Assembly (NCBI RefSeq): GCF_052115865.1
Contig: NZ_JBQKME010000001.1
Coordinates: 544,008-608,007 of the forward strand
Source of the DNA: Fundicoccus_A sp052115865
Lineage (GTDB): Bacteria; Bacillota; Bacilli; Lactobacillales; Aerococcaceae
DNA length: 64,000 bases
Direction: 5' to 3'
Part shown: positions 44,110 to 53,228 of the stretch, piece after piece
Numbering within the stretch: the first letter of the stretch is position 1
Layout: each line of letters opens with the position of its first letter
Notes under the pieces: model-generated
Databases searched by the model: none
The model's input: only the letters and a program-made list of their open reading frames with translations
Told to the model about the DNA's origin: nothing
Translations under genes and position numbers: made by a program

Positions 44110-45117
44110 ATGAAAATTGATGAACTGATTAAAAAAGATTTTTCGGGCTGTATTTCTGTTGTAAAAAATGCTGAAGTCGTATTTGAGAAGAGCTATGGTT
44201 TTGCGGATTACTATAATGAAATTCCCAATCAGTTGAATACGAAGTTTCCTACAGCTTCAGCAGGGAAATTTTTTGTTGCAATTGGGATTTTACAGTTAGT
44301 TGAACGAGGACAATTGACTCTAGAACATACGATTGGTGAATTACTGGAATTGGACTTAAGACAAATTGATAAGGAAATAACTATTAGACAGCTTCTAAAC
44401 CATACGTCGGGAATACCGGATTATTTCGATGAAAGTACGATGTCTGAGTATGCTGATTTATGGAAGGATTTTCCAAATTATCGTATTAGACAGTCGTCAG
44501 ATTTAGTTCCTTTATTTATTGATAAAGCGATGATGTTTAAAGCAGGAGAAAAATTTCAATACAATAATACTGGTTTTGTGGTATTAGGATTAATCATCGA
44601 AAGAGTAACCGGTCAATTGTTTGATGAATATTTGAAAGCCAATGTGTTTCTACCCAGTGGGATGATAGACACAGGATACTATGAACTTGATCGCCTGCCA
44701 AAAAATTGTGCCAATGCTTATATTTTTGATGAGAATAAGAATGAATTTTACACCAATATTTTTAGTGTCGATGCTAAAGGTACTGGGGCAGGTGGTGCTT
44801 TTACTACGGTTCTTGATATTAATAAGTTTTGGTTGCATTTAATAGATGGAAGTTTAATTTCGCATAAAAGTTTAAATAAGATGTTTAGTATCCAAAGTTA
44901 CAATGGTTATCAAAATTACGGTTATGGTGTTTGGCTTGATAAAACGGAAGATGGTTATATTACACCATATTTTCAAGGCAGTGATCCGGGTGTTAGTTTT
45001 ATTTCCAGCTATAATTTAAAAAATGACATCATTTTTACAGCTGTTAGTAATTTTGCTTGTGATGTATGGGATTTGAGAAGAGCTTTTGTTGAATTCGAAA
45101 AAGAAATTAATTTTTAA
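44110..45117 (+). CDS. Beta-lactamase-family serine hydrolase
   Basis: 335 residues. The SxxK motif is S50-A-G-K53 in PTASAGKFFVAIG, and the Tyr-x-Asn motif is in FQYNNTGFVVLGL near 153. GGSLIS-type and QGSDPGVSFISSY blocks correspond to the C-terminal HxG-like part. No signal peptide, so it probably acts in the cytoplasm as an esterase/peptidase rather than a secreted beta-lactamase. The promoter-proximal region is the RibD-like remnant. Substrate unknown. Confidence 0.85.
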   Translation: MKIDELIKKDFSGCISVVKNAEVVFEKSYGFADYYNEIPNQLNTKFPTASAGKFFVAIGILQLVERGQLTLEHTIGELLELDLRQIDKEITIRQLLNHTSGIPDYFDESTMSEYADLWKDFPNYRIRQSSDLVPLFIDKAMMFKAGEKFQYNNTGFVVLGLIIERVTGQLFDEYLKANVFLPSGMIDTGYYELDRLPKNCANAYIFDENKNEFYTNIFSVDAKGTGAGGAFTTVLDINKFWLHLIDGSLISHKSLNKMFSIQSYNGYQNYGYGVWLDKTEDGYITPYFQGSDPGVSFISSYNLKNDIIFTAVSNFACDVWDLRRAFVEFEKEINF

Positions 45118-45133
45118 ACAGTTTGTTAAGCTG

Positions 45134-45253
45134 AAAATAGGGAAAAACTGCATGAATTGCAAGAGTTTACAGAAGCTTACGATGGGATTCAATTAAATGA
45201 AGCTGGTGCAATCGCATTTTCGCGAAATATTGTGTACTTACATCGATTTTAGG
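45134..45253 (+). pseudogene. Short remnant frame before the P-II gene
   Basis: A 40-codon frame without start (KLHELQEFTEAYDGIQLNEA, ending IVYLHRF) runs to a stop 12 bp before the P-II ATG. It looks like the tail of a lost gene. No family recognised. Confidence 0.35.
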
Positions 45254-45265
45254 AGGCGATGAATA

Positions 45266-45577
45266 ATGTATTATTTAATTTATGCGGTTGTCCCAAGTGG
45301 TAAAGTCGGTGACGTAATTCGTGCCACAGAATCGGCTGGCTCATACGGAGGTACAGTCATTCATGGAAAGGGCATCGGAAGGACCCCTAAGCGCTTTTTA
45401 AGATTTGAAGTCGAACCGATGCGTGACATTGTGATGATTATTGTCCAAGAAGCAAAATATAAAGACGTTAGCCAAGCGATTTATTCGCATTTAGATATGG
45501 CGGAAGAAGGCACGGGGATTGTCTTTGCAGAAGTTTTAGACCAAGTAGAAGGACTCGTCAGTCAAAGTAAGCGGTGA
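45266..45577 (+). CDS. P-II-family nitrogen-regulator-like protein
   Basis: 103 residues; AGGAGGCG lies 8 bp before the ATG. The ferredoxin-like fold is recognisable (LIYAVVPSGKVGDVIRATES, then GGTVIHGKGIGR, then DIVMIIVQEAKYKDVSQAIY). GTGIVFAEVLDQVEGL at the end is the ATP-binding C-terminal part of stand-alone P-II-like proteins that usually neighbour DUF1538 transporters; no such gene is left here. It lacks the uridylylated Tyr region of GlnB. It probably lost its partner gene. Confidence 0.75.
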   Translation: MYYLIYAVVPSGKVGDVIRATESAGSYGGTVIHGKGIGRTPKRFLRFEVEPMRDIVMIIVQEAKYKDVSQAIYSHLDMAEEGTGIVFAEVLDQVEGLVSQSKR

Positions 45578-45728
45578 TATTTAGTTGAAATGGTAATGTG
45601 AGTTTTTTTCTTAATAGTTACGGCAATGCATCGGATTCATTAAAGAATTCGGTGCTTTTTAATTGATGCAGATGTCGAATAAAATGGTTTATATGATATA
45701 ATGTTAGAAATTATTTGGGGGTAATTCA

Positions 45729-46943
45729 ATGACAGATAAAAAGATTTTAACAACGCATGTCGGGTCTTTACCAAGACCAAAAGCCTTACTAGAAGCAAAT
45801 ATAAAGCGTGCAAAAGGAGAAATTTCTGAAGCGGCCTTCAATCAAATATTAGAAAAGGCCATTGATGAAGTGGTCGCCAAACAAAAAAAAATTGGTATTG
45901 ATATTATCAATGAAGGTGAATATGGCCATATCACATCAGGGAAAGTTGACTTTGGTGCCTGGTGGAACTATTCCTTTTATCGCCTCGGTGGATTAGAAAT
46001 GACCGACGAAGATCGTTGGGCTAAAACCGAGATTGTCCGTTCGGAACCGGGTAAGATCAAACTTACATCGTTTTCTGATCGACGTGACCGTGAGAAATTT
46101 AGAGAAGCCTATGAAGATCCCGATAGCGGCGTTTTAGGAAAACGTACCCCAGTAGGAAATCCTATTTTTACTGGACCAGTTACTTACATCGGTCAAGAGC
46201 ATGTTGACCGTGATGTACACTTGCTAAAAGATGCGATGGCTAAACATGATATGACACAAGGATTTATGGCAGCTGTTTCACCAGGTTCTGCAGCCCGTCT
46301 TGAAGATCGTTATTATCATGACGAAGAAGCTTTGTTAAATGACTTAGCAGACGCTCTACATGTGGAGTACAAAACCATTACCGATGCGGGCTTGGTTCTT
46401 CAATTGGATGCACCTGATTTAGCAGAAGCCTGGGACCAAATTAACCCTGAGCCAACTGTAAAAGACTTTCAACGCTGGCTTCAGTTACGCATTGATGCGA
46501 TTAACCGAGCGCTTGTCGGGATTGATCCAAAGCTTGTGCGTTTACACATTTGCTGGGGTTCTTGGCACGGACCACACACAACCGATATACCATTTGAATA
46601 CATCGTTGACCAATGTCTCCAAGTCAATGCTTTTGGCTTTACCTTCGAAGCCTCAAGTCCACGACATGCCCATGAATGGCGCGTTTGGGAAAAGGAAGGT
46701 CGCTTAAAGCCTGGTCAAAAAATTATTCCAGGTTTAGTTTCTCACTCCACCAATGTGGTTGAACACCCTCAATTGATTGCCAACCGCATTATTCGTTTTG
46801 CTGAAATTGTAGGTCCTGAAAATGTGATTGCATCAACAGACTGCGGCTTAGGCGGACGATTACACGAACAAATTGCCTGGGCAAAATTAGAAGCCCTGCA
46901 AGAAGGCGCTCGCCTAGCCTCCAAAACCCTTTTTCAATCCTAA
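45729..46943 (+). CDS. MetE C-terminal-like methyltransferase (cobalamin-independent methionine synthase II family)
   Basis: 404 residues, corresponding to the C-terminal TIM barrel of MetE without the N-terminal half. TTHVGSLPRPKALLEANIKR at the start is typical, VRLHICWGSWHGPH holds the zinc His/Cys pair and VIASTDCGLGGRLHEQIAW the last zinc Cys. It probably moves a methyl group to a thiol; whether homocysteine is the acceptor is unknown, as family members vary. TTTGGGGG precedes the ATG. Its stop overlaps a motif copy and a strong terminator follows. Confidence 0.82.
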   Translation: MTDKKILTTHVGSLPRPKALLEANIKRAKGEISEAAFNQILEKAIDEVVAKQKKIGIDIINEGEYGHITSGKVDFGAWWNYSFYRLGGLEMTDEDRWAKTEIVRSEPGKIKLTSFSDRRDREKFREAYEDPDSGVLGKRTPVGNPIFTGPVTYIGQEHVDRDVHLLKDAMAKHDMTQGFMAAVSPGSAARLEDRYYHDEEALLNDLADALHVEYKTITDAGLVLQLDAPDLAEAWDQINPEPTVKDFQRWLQLRIDAINRALVGIDPKLVRLHICWGSWHGPHTTDIPFEYIVDQCLQVNAFGFTFEASSPRHAHEWRVWEKEGRLKPGQKIIPGLVSHSTNVVEHPQLIANRIIRFAEIVGPENVIASTDCGLGGRLHEQIAWAKLEALQEGARLASKTLFQS

Positions 46944-46954
46944 TAAATATCTCC

Positions 46955-46982
46955 AAGCCTACCTTTGTGTAGGCTTTTTTAG
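46955..46982 (+). terminator. Terminator of the MetE-like gene
   Basis: AAGCCTA pairs with TAGGCTT around CCTTTGTG, followed by TTTTT. Confidence 0.88.
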
Positions 46983-47251
46983 TGGGGGTTTGGTAGGTGT
47001 CGTTTTGACATGAAATCATTGTTTACGCGTCAGCAAAGGTGTGATTCTGACGCAAAAAGTTTGATTAGCCGTCAGAAACATAGTCTTTCAGTTACCTAAT
47101 CAGTTTTACCTGACAGCAACACAGCAAAGATAGAGAAAACCAGCTTAGTAAAGCAAGTGAATATCTTTGAAACTGTTGCAATTATGTTTATCGTATTTAG
47201 CTACAATCTATGCTAAAATAAACTTGTTTTCAAAAGGAAAGGAGTGATACC
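46983..47251. other. Intergenic region with a single GTCAG dyad
   Basis: GCGTCAG (near 47028) and CTGACGC (near 47049) form a dyad, followed by CCGTCAG. It resembles in style, not sequence, one unit of the array at 47.9 kb. The region otherwise holds the leader of the next gene; no promoter was picked. Confidence 0.4.
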
Positions 47252-47608
47252 TTGAATAAAAAGTTTAAGCAATTATTGGTTTATTTATTGGCTTTAGTTA
47301 TTATATTTTTAATCGTGATTCCCTTGACAGCTAACTTATCACCAAACTTAAAAGCGGTAATCCATTCTGTGATTACACTTGTTTTTTTTGGATTAGTATT
47401 TTATATGTTTAGCAGTTTTCGTCAGCCGACAAGTCGAAAATTGTGGTTGACTATAGCAATTATCGTTGGAATGATTTTTGTTCTTCCAATAGCTATTAAT
47501 TTACTGGCAACTTGGCCGATTGTTATCAAAGGAATCATGCACTTTACTTTGATTGCTTTGATTTTATCTGCCATTATCTATGTTTGGTGCGATCCAGCGA
47601 AATACTAA
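47252..47608 (+). CDS. Four-helix hypothetical membrane protein
   Basis: 118 residues from TTG 47252 with AAAGGAGTG at a good distance. Helices: LLVYLLALVIIFLIVIPL, AVIHSVITLVFFGLVFYMF, KLWLTIAIIVGMIFVLPIAI and GIMHFTLIALILSAIIYVW. No family recognised. It stands alone before the repeat region. Confidence 0.65.
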   Translation: MNKKFKQLLVYLLALVIIFLIVIPLTANLSPNLKAVIHSVITLVFFGLVFYMFSSFRQPTSRKLWLTIAIIVGMIFVLPIAINLLATWPIVIKGIMHFTLIALILSAIIYVWCDPAKY

Positions 47609-47734
47609 TCGTTTGTGTGTCTGGGGAAAAAGGTTCAGTTGAGTTGAAAAACAGAAGTCACTTCTTCATTCATGAGTAAGAGATTTCTTTTTTTTATTGT
47701 GTTAATTTTAGTGGTTTAAATCGAGTCCAAAAAA

Positions 47735-47880
47735 TTGTGTAAATTCAATAAGTTGCATAGTTACTTATGTTCCAAATAGAGAGCTCATTAAGCATATAAA
47801 CTGAATTATGTGCCGAATGGCGAGTTCATTAACCATATAAACTAAATTATGTGAGTCAAGTCTATATAATTGTGTAAATT
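47735..47880. repeat. Two-unit repeat beside the large array
   Basis: GAGCTCATTAAGCATATAAA and GAGTTCATTAACCATATAAA, each followed by CTRAATTATGTG, occur about 50 bp apart. AATTGTGTAAATT flanks the pair on both sides. This is a separate repeat family that abuts the 42-bp array. Confidence 0.7.
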
Positions 47881-47904
47881 GCGGTTCTGATGTGAAGTTG
47901 CTCG

Positions 47905-49045
47905 TTAAGAGTCAGATCAGCCTTAGATCAGACGAAACATTGCTTGCTATTCGTCAGATCAGCTTTGGATCAGACGAAACATTGCTTGCTATTCGTCAGA
48001 TCAGCTTTGGATCAGACATAGCTTTGCATGTTATTCGTCAGAACAGCCCTGGATCAGACGAAACATTGCTTGTTATTCGTCAGATCCGCCTTAGATCAGA
48101 CGAAACATTGCTTGTTATTCGTCAGATCAGCCTTAGATCAGACGGAACTTTGCTTGTAATTCGTCAGATCAGCCTTGGATCAGACGAAAGTTTGCTTGTA
48201 ATTCGTCAGCTCAGTCTTGGATCAGACGAAACATTGCTTGTAATTCGTCAGATCAGCTCTGGATCAGACGAAACATTGCTTGTAATTCGTCAGATCATCC
48301 TTGGATCAGACGAAACATTGCTTGTAATTCGTCAGATCATCCTTGGATCAGACGAAACATTGCTTGTAAATCGTCAGATCAGCCCTGGATCAGACGAAAC
48401 ATTGCTTGTAATTCGTCAGCTCAGCCTTGGATCAGACGGAATTTTGCTTGTTCTTCGTCAGATCAGCTTGGATCAGACGAAACATTGCTTGTTCTTCGTC
48501 AGCTCAGCCCTGGATCAGACGGAACTTTGTTTGTAATTCGTCAGCTCAGCCTTAGATCAGACGAAATTTTGCTCGTTAAGAGTCAGATCAGCCTTGGATG
48601 AGACGGAACTTTGTTTGTAATTCGTCAGCTCAGCCTTGAATCAGACGAAACATTGCTTGTTATTCGTCAGATTAGCCTTGGATCAGACGAAACATTGCTT
48701 GTTCTTCGTCAGCTCAGCCTTAGATCAGACGAAACATTGCTTTTTATTCGTCAGCTCAACCCTGGATCAGACGAAATTTTGCTTTTTATTCGTCAGCTCA
48801 GCCTTGGATCAGACGAAATTTTGCTTTTTATTCGTCAGCTCAGCCCTGGATCAGACGAAACATTGCTTGTTATTCGTCAGCTCAGCCTTGGATCAGACGG
48901 AGCTTTGCTTTTTATTCGTCAGCTCAGCCTTGGTTCAGACGAAACATTGCTTGTAATTCGTCAGAACATCCTTGGATTAGACGAACCATTGCTTGTAAAT
49001 CGTCAGCTCAGCCTTATATCAGACGAACCCTTGTCTATTATTCGT
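47905..49045. repeat. Minisatellite of 27 units, 42 bp each
   Basis: The unit reads GTCAGATCAGCCTTGGATCA, then GACGAAACATTGCTTGTTATTC. The GACG anchor recurs from 47931 to 49022 in 42-bp steps (one 41-bp unit near 48470). Each unit has a dyad TCGTCnGATC / GATCAGACGA. Because 42 is divisible by three, a frame stays open through the array (SDETLLVIRQISLG repeats), but there is no ribosome site, so I treat it as non-coding. There are no unique spacers, so it is not CRISPR. The right end replaces the 3' part of a CPBP protease gene. Confidence 0.93.
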
Positions 49046-49603
49046 TATTACCTTGAATATAACCACGAAACAAAACTTCTTCGAGAAAATTTCCCATCAT
49101 TCCAAATAAAAGAAGGTAAGTTAATAATTGATGACTGAAGATTTCTAAATTTTGATTGCCAGGAAGAACCCGATTTATAAACACAAAAGGAACACTCACA
49201 ATCACAGCACCAACAATCCCATACACGAAACATCAAAAAAACGCTGTTTAAACCACCGAATATGATGTTCTTTATTCACCCAAATAAATATCACTGCCAA
49301 TACCAAAGTAGCGATAGCTAAAACCGATAAAACAAGTCGGCTTTCAGTAAAGCTTATTTGAATATTAAACCCACTGCTTGTAAAGCTCCAAATACCTAAC
49401 TGCATCATGGTGCCACGTAATAGAATAAAAGCTAAAAATGATAAAGTGAGTTTTGTTACGATTGACTTTTTGGCAATAACAACTAAACAAATATTAACAA
49501 AATTAAGGCAGGTATCACTCTCATAGCAATCAGCAATGATGGATTCATCGTAAACCACCTCATTATTTTTCATTACTTTGACAAATAGCTGATTTGAAAG
49601 CAA
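49038..49603 (-). pseudogene. CPBP-family intramembrane protease, truncated by the array
   Basis: MMGNFLEEVLFRGYIQGN near 49060-49110 carries the CPBP motif EExxxR. Upstream helices (SIVTKLTLSFLAFILLRG, LVLSVLAIATLVLAVIFIW) are in another frame, so a shift lies near 49215. The reading frame stops right after the motif, where the 42-bp units begin; the second half with the other catalytic histidines is missing. Confidence 0.8.
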
Positions 49604-49771
49604 ATTTTCTTATTTATTAAAAATATCACAAAAATTAATTTAAAAATAATGCATTTAATAACTATAAAAAAGATTAATTATAGTGTATAATGCTGAATAC
49701 GGTAAATAATTCACAAATAAAAAGTGATATTTACTTAAAGTTTTAGTAGATAGATAGGAGATAGATTGTAA

Positions 49772-51619
49772 ATGAAAAAGTTTTTGGCTTTTTTGACAAC
49801 TGTATTGGTTGTATTAGGTATTTTATTGCCTAGTATAAGTGCTGTAAGTGCTCAAGAAGTAAGTTTTACTCCTGGAACCTATGTTGGCACTTCTGAAGAT
49901 GGTTTTGCAGGAAGTGTTGAAGCGACTGTGACGGTTTCGGAAAATGCGATTGAAGACATTGTGGTTGCTTCAGATGGAGAAACACCTGATATTGGTGGGA
50001 ATGCGATGACGATGATTGCTGAAGAAATTATTGCGTCACAAAGTTTAGCGGTGGATACTGTGTCTGGTGCTACACTTTCAAGTAATGCGATAATCGCAGC
50101 GATTACGGATGCTTTAACACAAGCTGGTGCTGATGTTGATTATTTAAGCAATCCAGCCAATCGTTCAGAAGCAGAAGTAAGTGAACAGGATGATATTTAC
50201 ACGGATGTTGTGGTTGTTGGAGCAGGTGGGTCTGGTTTAACAGCGGCATTAGAAGTGGTTAATAATGGAAAATCTGTTTTGGTATTAGAAAAAATGTCGA
50301 TGGTTGGTGGAAATACTTTACGTGCGACAGGTGGTATGAATGCGGCTGAAACAAATGTTCAAGAAGTATTAGCTATTGAAGATTCTGTCGAAGTATTTTA
50401 CCAAGATACTCTAGAAGGTGGACATGGCATTAATGATCCTGAATTATTACGTGTCATGGTGGAAGATTCTGCAGAAGCATTACACTGGATAAATGAACTG
50501 GGTGCAGGTTTAACCGACGTAAGTTTCTCTGGTGGTGCAACTAATGCACGTATTCATAAACCAGAAGACGGTTCTGCAGTGGGTCCATTAATTATTCGTG
50601 TTTTAGAAGAAGCCTTAAGTGAACAAGGTGTTGAAACGATGCTAAACACTGAAGCAACTTCTTTAATTCAAGAAGAAGATGGCCGTATTGTTGGTGTAAC
50701 GGCTGTAAATAAAGATGGTGTAGAATTCAATGTTTATGCAGATGCTGTTATTTTAGCAACCGGTGGTTTTGGTGCAAACTTTGAAATGGTTGAAGAGTAC
50801 AACCCAGATTTAGCAGGCTTTGGTACAACAAATGCTCCAGGTGCCCTTGGACAAGGGATTGAAATGGCACTTGAAGTAGGTGCTGGAACAGTTGATATGG
50901 ATCAAATTCAAATCCATCCAACCACTCAACCAGGAACAGGTAAATTGTATACTGAAGGATTACGTGGTGACGGCGCTATCTTAATTAATATAGAAGGCGA
51001 ACGTTTTATTGATGAACTAAAAACACGTGATGTGGTTTCGCAAGCGATTTTAGCGGAAACAGATGGCGTTGCTTACTTAATTGTGAACCAAGCATTAGTT
51101 GATCAAAATGCTTCAATGGCTGGTTATATTGAACAAGGTGATGCGATTGAAGGAGCTTCAGTTGAAGAATTAGCGGCTAACTTAGATATTGATGCAGCAA
51201 CTTTACAAGCTACTTTAGATGCTTATAATGAAGCTCAAGCAAGCGGTGTTGATGAAGCGTTTGGTCGTGAAAATATGACTCTTTCACTTGTAGAAGGTCC
51301 ATTCTATGCCTTAATGGTAACTCCATCAATTCACCACACAATGGGTGGTTTACATATTGATACTCAAACACATGTGTTGGATACAGAAGGTGAAATCATT
51401 CCAGGGCTTTACGCAGCAGGTGAATTAACTGGTGGCATCCATGGTGGTAACCGTATCGGTGGAAATGCCGTTCTAGATATTGTCGTATTTGGACGTATTG
51501 CAGGGCAAACTTCAGTCGCTGAATTAGATGGCGAAACTGTTGAATCTGAAACTGAAGAAGTAGAAGAAACTGAAGAATCTGTTGAGGAATCCGAAGAAGA
51601 ATTAGATGACGCAGCTTAA
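49772..51619 (+). CDS. Extracytoplasmic flavoprotein reductase (FMN-binding domain + FAD fumarate/urocanate-reductase-like domain)
   Basis: 615 residues. Signal peptide about 1-28. An FMN-binding domain (30-120) has DTVSGATLSSN, whose SGAT Thr (about 101) is the kind of residue that ApbE flavinylates. A flavocytochrome-c-type FAD domain follows (VVVVGAGGSGLTAALEVV near 147), with IHPTTQPGTGKLYTEGLRGD, SIHHTMGGLHID and HGGNRIGGNAVLDIVVFGR near 560. Such proteins pass electrons to fumarate, urocanate or similar acceptors outside the membrane. The C-terminus is an acidic Glu-rich tail. No ApbE or electron donor gene is in the window. Confidence 0.88.
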   Translation: MKKFLAFLTTVLVVLGILLPSISAVSAQEVSFTPGTYVGTSEDGFAGSVEATVTVSENAIEDIVVASDGETPDIGGNAMTMIAEEIIASQSLAVDTVSGATLSSNAIIAAITDALTQAGADVDYLSNPANRSEAEVSEQDDIYTDVVVVGAGGSGLTAALEVVNNGKSVLVLEKMSMVGGNTLRATGGMNAAETNVQEVLAIEDSVEVFYQDTLEGGHGINDPELLRVMVEDSAEALHWINELGAGLTDVSFSGGATNARIHKPEDGSAVGPLIIRVLEEALSEQGVETMLNTEATSLIQEEDGRIVGVTAVNKDGVEFNVYADAVILATGGFGANFEMVEEYNPDLAGFGTTNAPGALGQGIEMALEVGAGTVDMDQIQIHPTTQPGTGKLYTEGLRGDGAILINIEGERFIDELKTRDVVSQAILAETDGVAYLIVNQALVDQNASMAGYIEQGDAIEGASVEELAANLDIDAATLQATLDAYNEAQASGVDEAFGRENMTLSLVEGPFYALMVTPSIHHTMGGLHIDTQTHVLDTEGEIIPGLYAAGELTGGIHGGNRIGGNAVLDIVVFGRIAGQTSVAELDGETVESETEEVEETEESVEESEEELDDAA

Positions 51620-51648
51620 AAATTTAATAAATAAGATGACTCCAAACA

Positions 51649-51678
51649 AAGGCGATTTGAATAAATCGCCTTTTTTGA
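51649..51678 (+). terminator. Terminator of the first flavoprotein gene
   Basis: AGGCGATTT pairs with AAATCGCCT around GAAT, followed by TTTTTT. Confidence 0.9.
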
Positions 51679-52010
51679 CGATTCTATAATAAATGAAAAG
51701 TGAAAAATCGGATTTACCCTAACTTGAAAAAGGGTACACGCGTTTACCGAATGCATTTCCACCAGTATATAAATTCAATGAAAAGCGCCAGGATAATAAC
51801 TTTTTGAACAAGTCGTCCTTGCACTTCCTATATTCTCCCAAACGAGTTATAGAGAATTTATAAAGATTAAGCTACATAAAAAATATTGCTTGAGCTTTAA
51901 AATAGTATTCATCAACCTTACTTGCTAAAGAACCCTTTTTGACTTCATTTAACATATTTTAAACAGCAAACTATATTTTCTGCTTCATTCAGTCTATAAT
52001 GCTTGTGGCA
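51679..52010. other. Gene-free stretch
   Basis: A short readable piece (LEKGYTRLPNAFPPVYKFN) suggests a decayed gene; otherwise nothing is supported. It ends at a motif copy (52011-52022) in front of the DsrE-like gene. Confidence 0.35.
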
Positions 52011-52040
52011 GTGATATTTATTGGAAAGGGGATTGGAAAA

Positions 52041-52352
52041 ATGAAGGTTGTCTTTCATGTGGATGAAATAAATAAATGGCCAATGGTTTTGGCCAATGTA
52101 AAGAATTTTAAGAGGGAGATTCCGGAGGCTGCTATTACGGTGGTGGCGAATGGTGAGGCAGTCAAGTATTACGTGAGTGCTGACTGGGACCGCGAATTGT
52201 TGCAAACAGTCGATTTTGTTGCCTGTCAAAATGCGCTAAATTCTAATACCATTACTGCAGAAGCAGTTCCCATAACAATTCGTATCGTAAATGCCGGGGT
52301 GGTTGAGTTGGTGCAAAAACAAAACGATGGATATGCTTATATTCGTCCATAA
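52041..52352 (+). CDS. DsrE-like protein
   Basis: 103 residues from ATG 52041 (GGAAAGGGG upstream; the earlier start lies in the motif copy). KVVFHVDEINKWPMVLANVK and ITVVANGEAVKYYVSA fit the small alpha/beta DsrE/YchN fold, as does the conserved cysteine in VACQNALNSN. Members act in sulfur relay or have unknown roles. The end overlaps nothing; the Arr-type gene starts 25 bp later and is probably co-expressed. Confidence 0.7.
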   Translation: MKVVFHVDEINKWPMVLANVKNFKREIPEAAITVVANGEAVKYYVSADWDRELLQTVDFVACQNALNSNTITAEAVPITIRIVNAGVVELVQKQNDGYAYIRP

Positions 52353-52377
52353 AAGAATGTTACTTAGGAATGAGGTA

Positions 52378-53124
52378 ATGAATGTGTTTGATCCAAATAA
52401 TGATGTCGTAAAATTATGCATGGCAGGGCTCGGACTCGAGGCAGCGGGCGATAGGGGAGCGGCTATTGCGAAATTTCAAGAAGCTTTGGAAACTGCGCGC
52501 AATGATTTTGAACGTTTTATTGCTAGTTTTCATTTGGCGCGGATGCAAGATGACATCCCAAAACGACTTGAAGGGATGATTGCTTCTTTAAATTTTGCCA
52601 TGAATTCGGGCGATAATGGGGCGAAAACGGCACTTTATACGATATATTCAGAAATTGCCAAATGTTATGAAGCTTTGGCCGAACATGGGAAAGCGGAACA
52701 GAGCCGTTTCTTAGCGGAGTCATATCATGGCATTATTTTTGACAAGGGTCCATTTTTTCACGGGACGCGTGCTGACCTACCGATTGGCAGTTTTTTAACG
52801 CCTGGTTTAAATTCCAATTATCAGTCAGATCTTATCATGCAACACATTTATTTCACCGCCAATATGAATGGGGCGATCTTAGCGGCAACGTTAGCTAGAG
52901 GGGATGGCGACAAACGCGTTTATATTGTGCAGCCAACGGGCGATTTTGAACACGATCCCAATCTGACCGACCAAAAATTCCCGGGCAATTTAACCCAATC
53001 TTACCGCTCAACCGCGTTATTAAAAATCATTGGAGAAATTCAAGATCTTGAAAAGCTAAATAAATATCAGCGGGATGAATGGTTAGGAAAATTGTTGCAC
53101 AATCATGGTGAAATCATAAATTAG
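52378..53124 (+). CDS. arr: TPR-Arr fusion: rifampin-ADP-ribosyltransferase-like protein
   Basis: About 248 residues from ATG 52378 (AGGAATGAGG upstream). Residues 1-110 are helical repeats of the TPR kind (GDRGAAIAKFQEALETARND, AKCYEALAEHGKAEQ). Residues 120-248 match Arr: FFHGTRADLPIGSFLTPGLN, HIYFTANMNGAILAATLA, RVYIVQPTGDFEHDPNLTDQ and KFPGNLTQSYRS. Arr moves ADP-ribose from NAD to rifamycins. Stand-alone Arr is about 140 residues, so the TPR part is extra. Whether it inactivates rifampin or acts on another target is not known. A terminator follows. Confidence 0.82.
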   Translation: MNVFDPNNDVVKLCMAGLGLEAAGDRGAAIAKFQEALETARNDFERFIASFHLARMQDDIPKRLEGMIASLNFAMNSGDNGAKTALYTIYSEIAKCYEALAEHGKAEQSRFLAESYHGIIFDKGPFFHGTRADLPIGSFLTPGLNSNYQSDLIMQHIYFTANMNGAILAATLARGDGDKRVYIVQPTGDFEHDPNLTDQKFPGNLTQSYRSTALLKIIGEIQDLEKLNKYQRDEWLGKLLHNHGEIIN

Positions 53125-53150
53125 GCTTTAAAGATTGAGTGACAATAAAG

Positions 53151-53202
53151 GCAAAAAAAAAGAAACCACTATCTCGTCAATGACATAGTGGTTTCTGTTA
53201 TT
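53151..53202. terminator. Bidirectional terminator
   Basis: AGAAACCACTAT pairs with ATAGTGGTTTCT; A-run before, TTATTTATTTTTT after. It serves the arr gene and the convergent gene at 53229. Confidence 0.88.
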
Positions 53203-53228
53203 TATTTTTTGCGCCTGACTTTCTTTTA

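Noticed and set aside
47905..49045. CRISPR array
   Set aside because: Units are contiguous and similar over their full length; there are no unique spacers and no cas genes.
47892..49138. Two long open frames (SDETLLVIRQISLG repeats) across the 42-bp array
   Set aside because: The unit length divisible by three keeps frames open by itself; there is no ribosome site and the frame shifts at the 41-bp unit.
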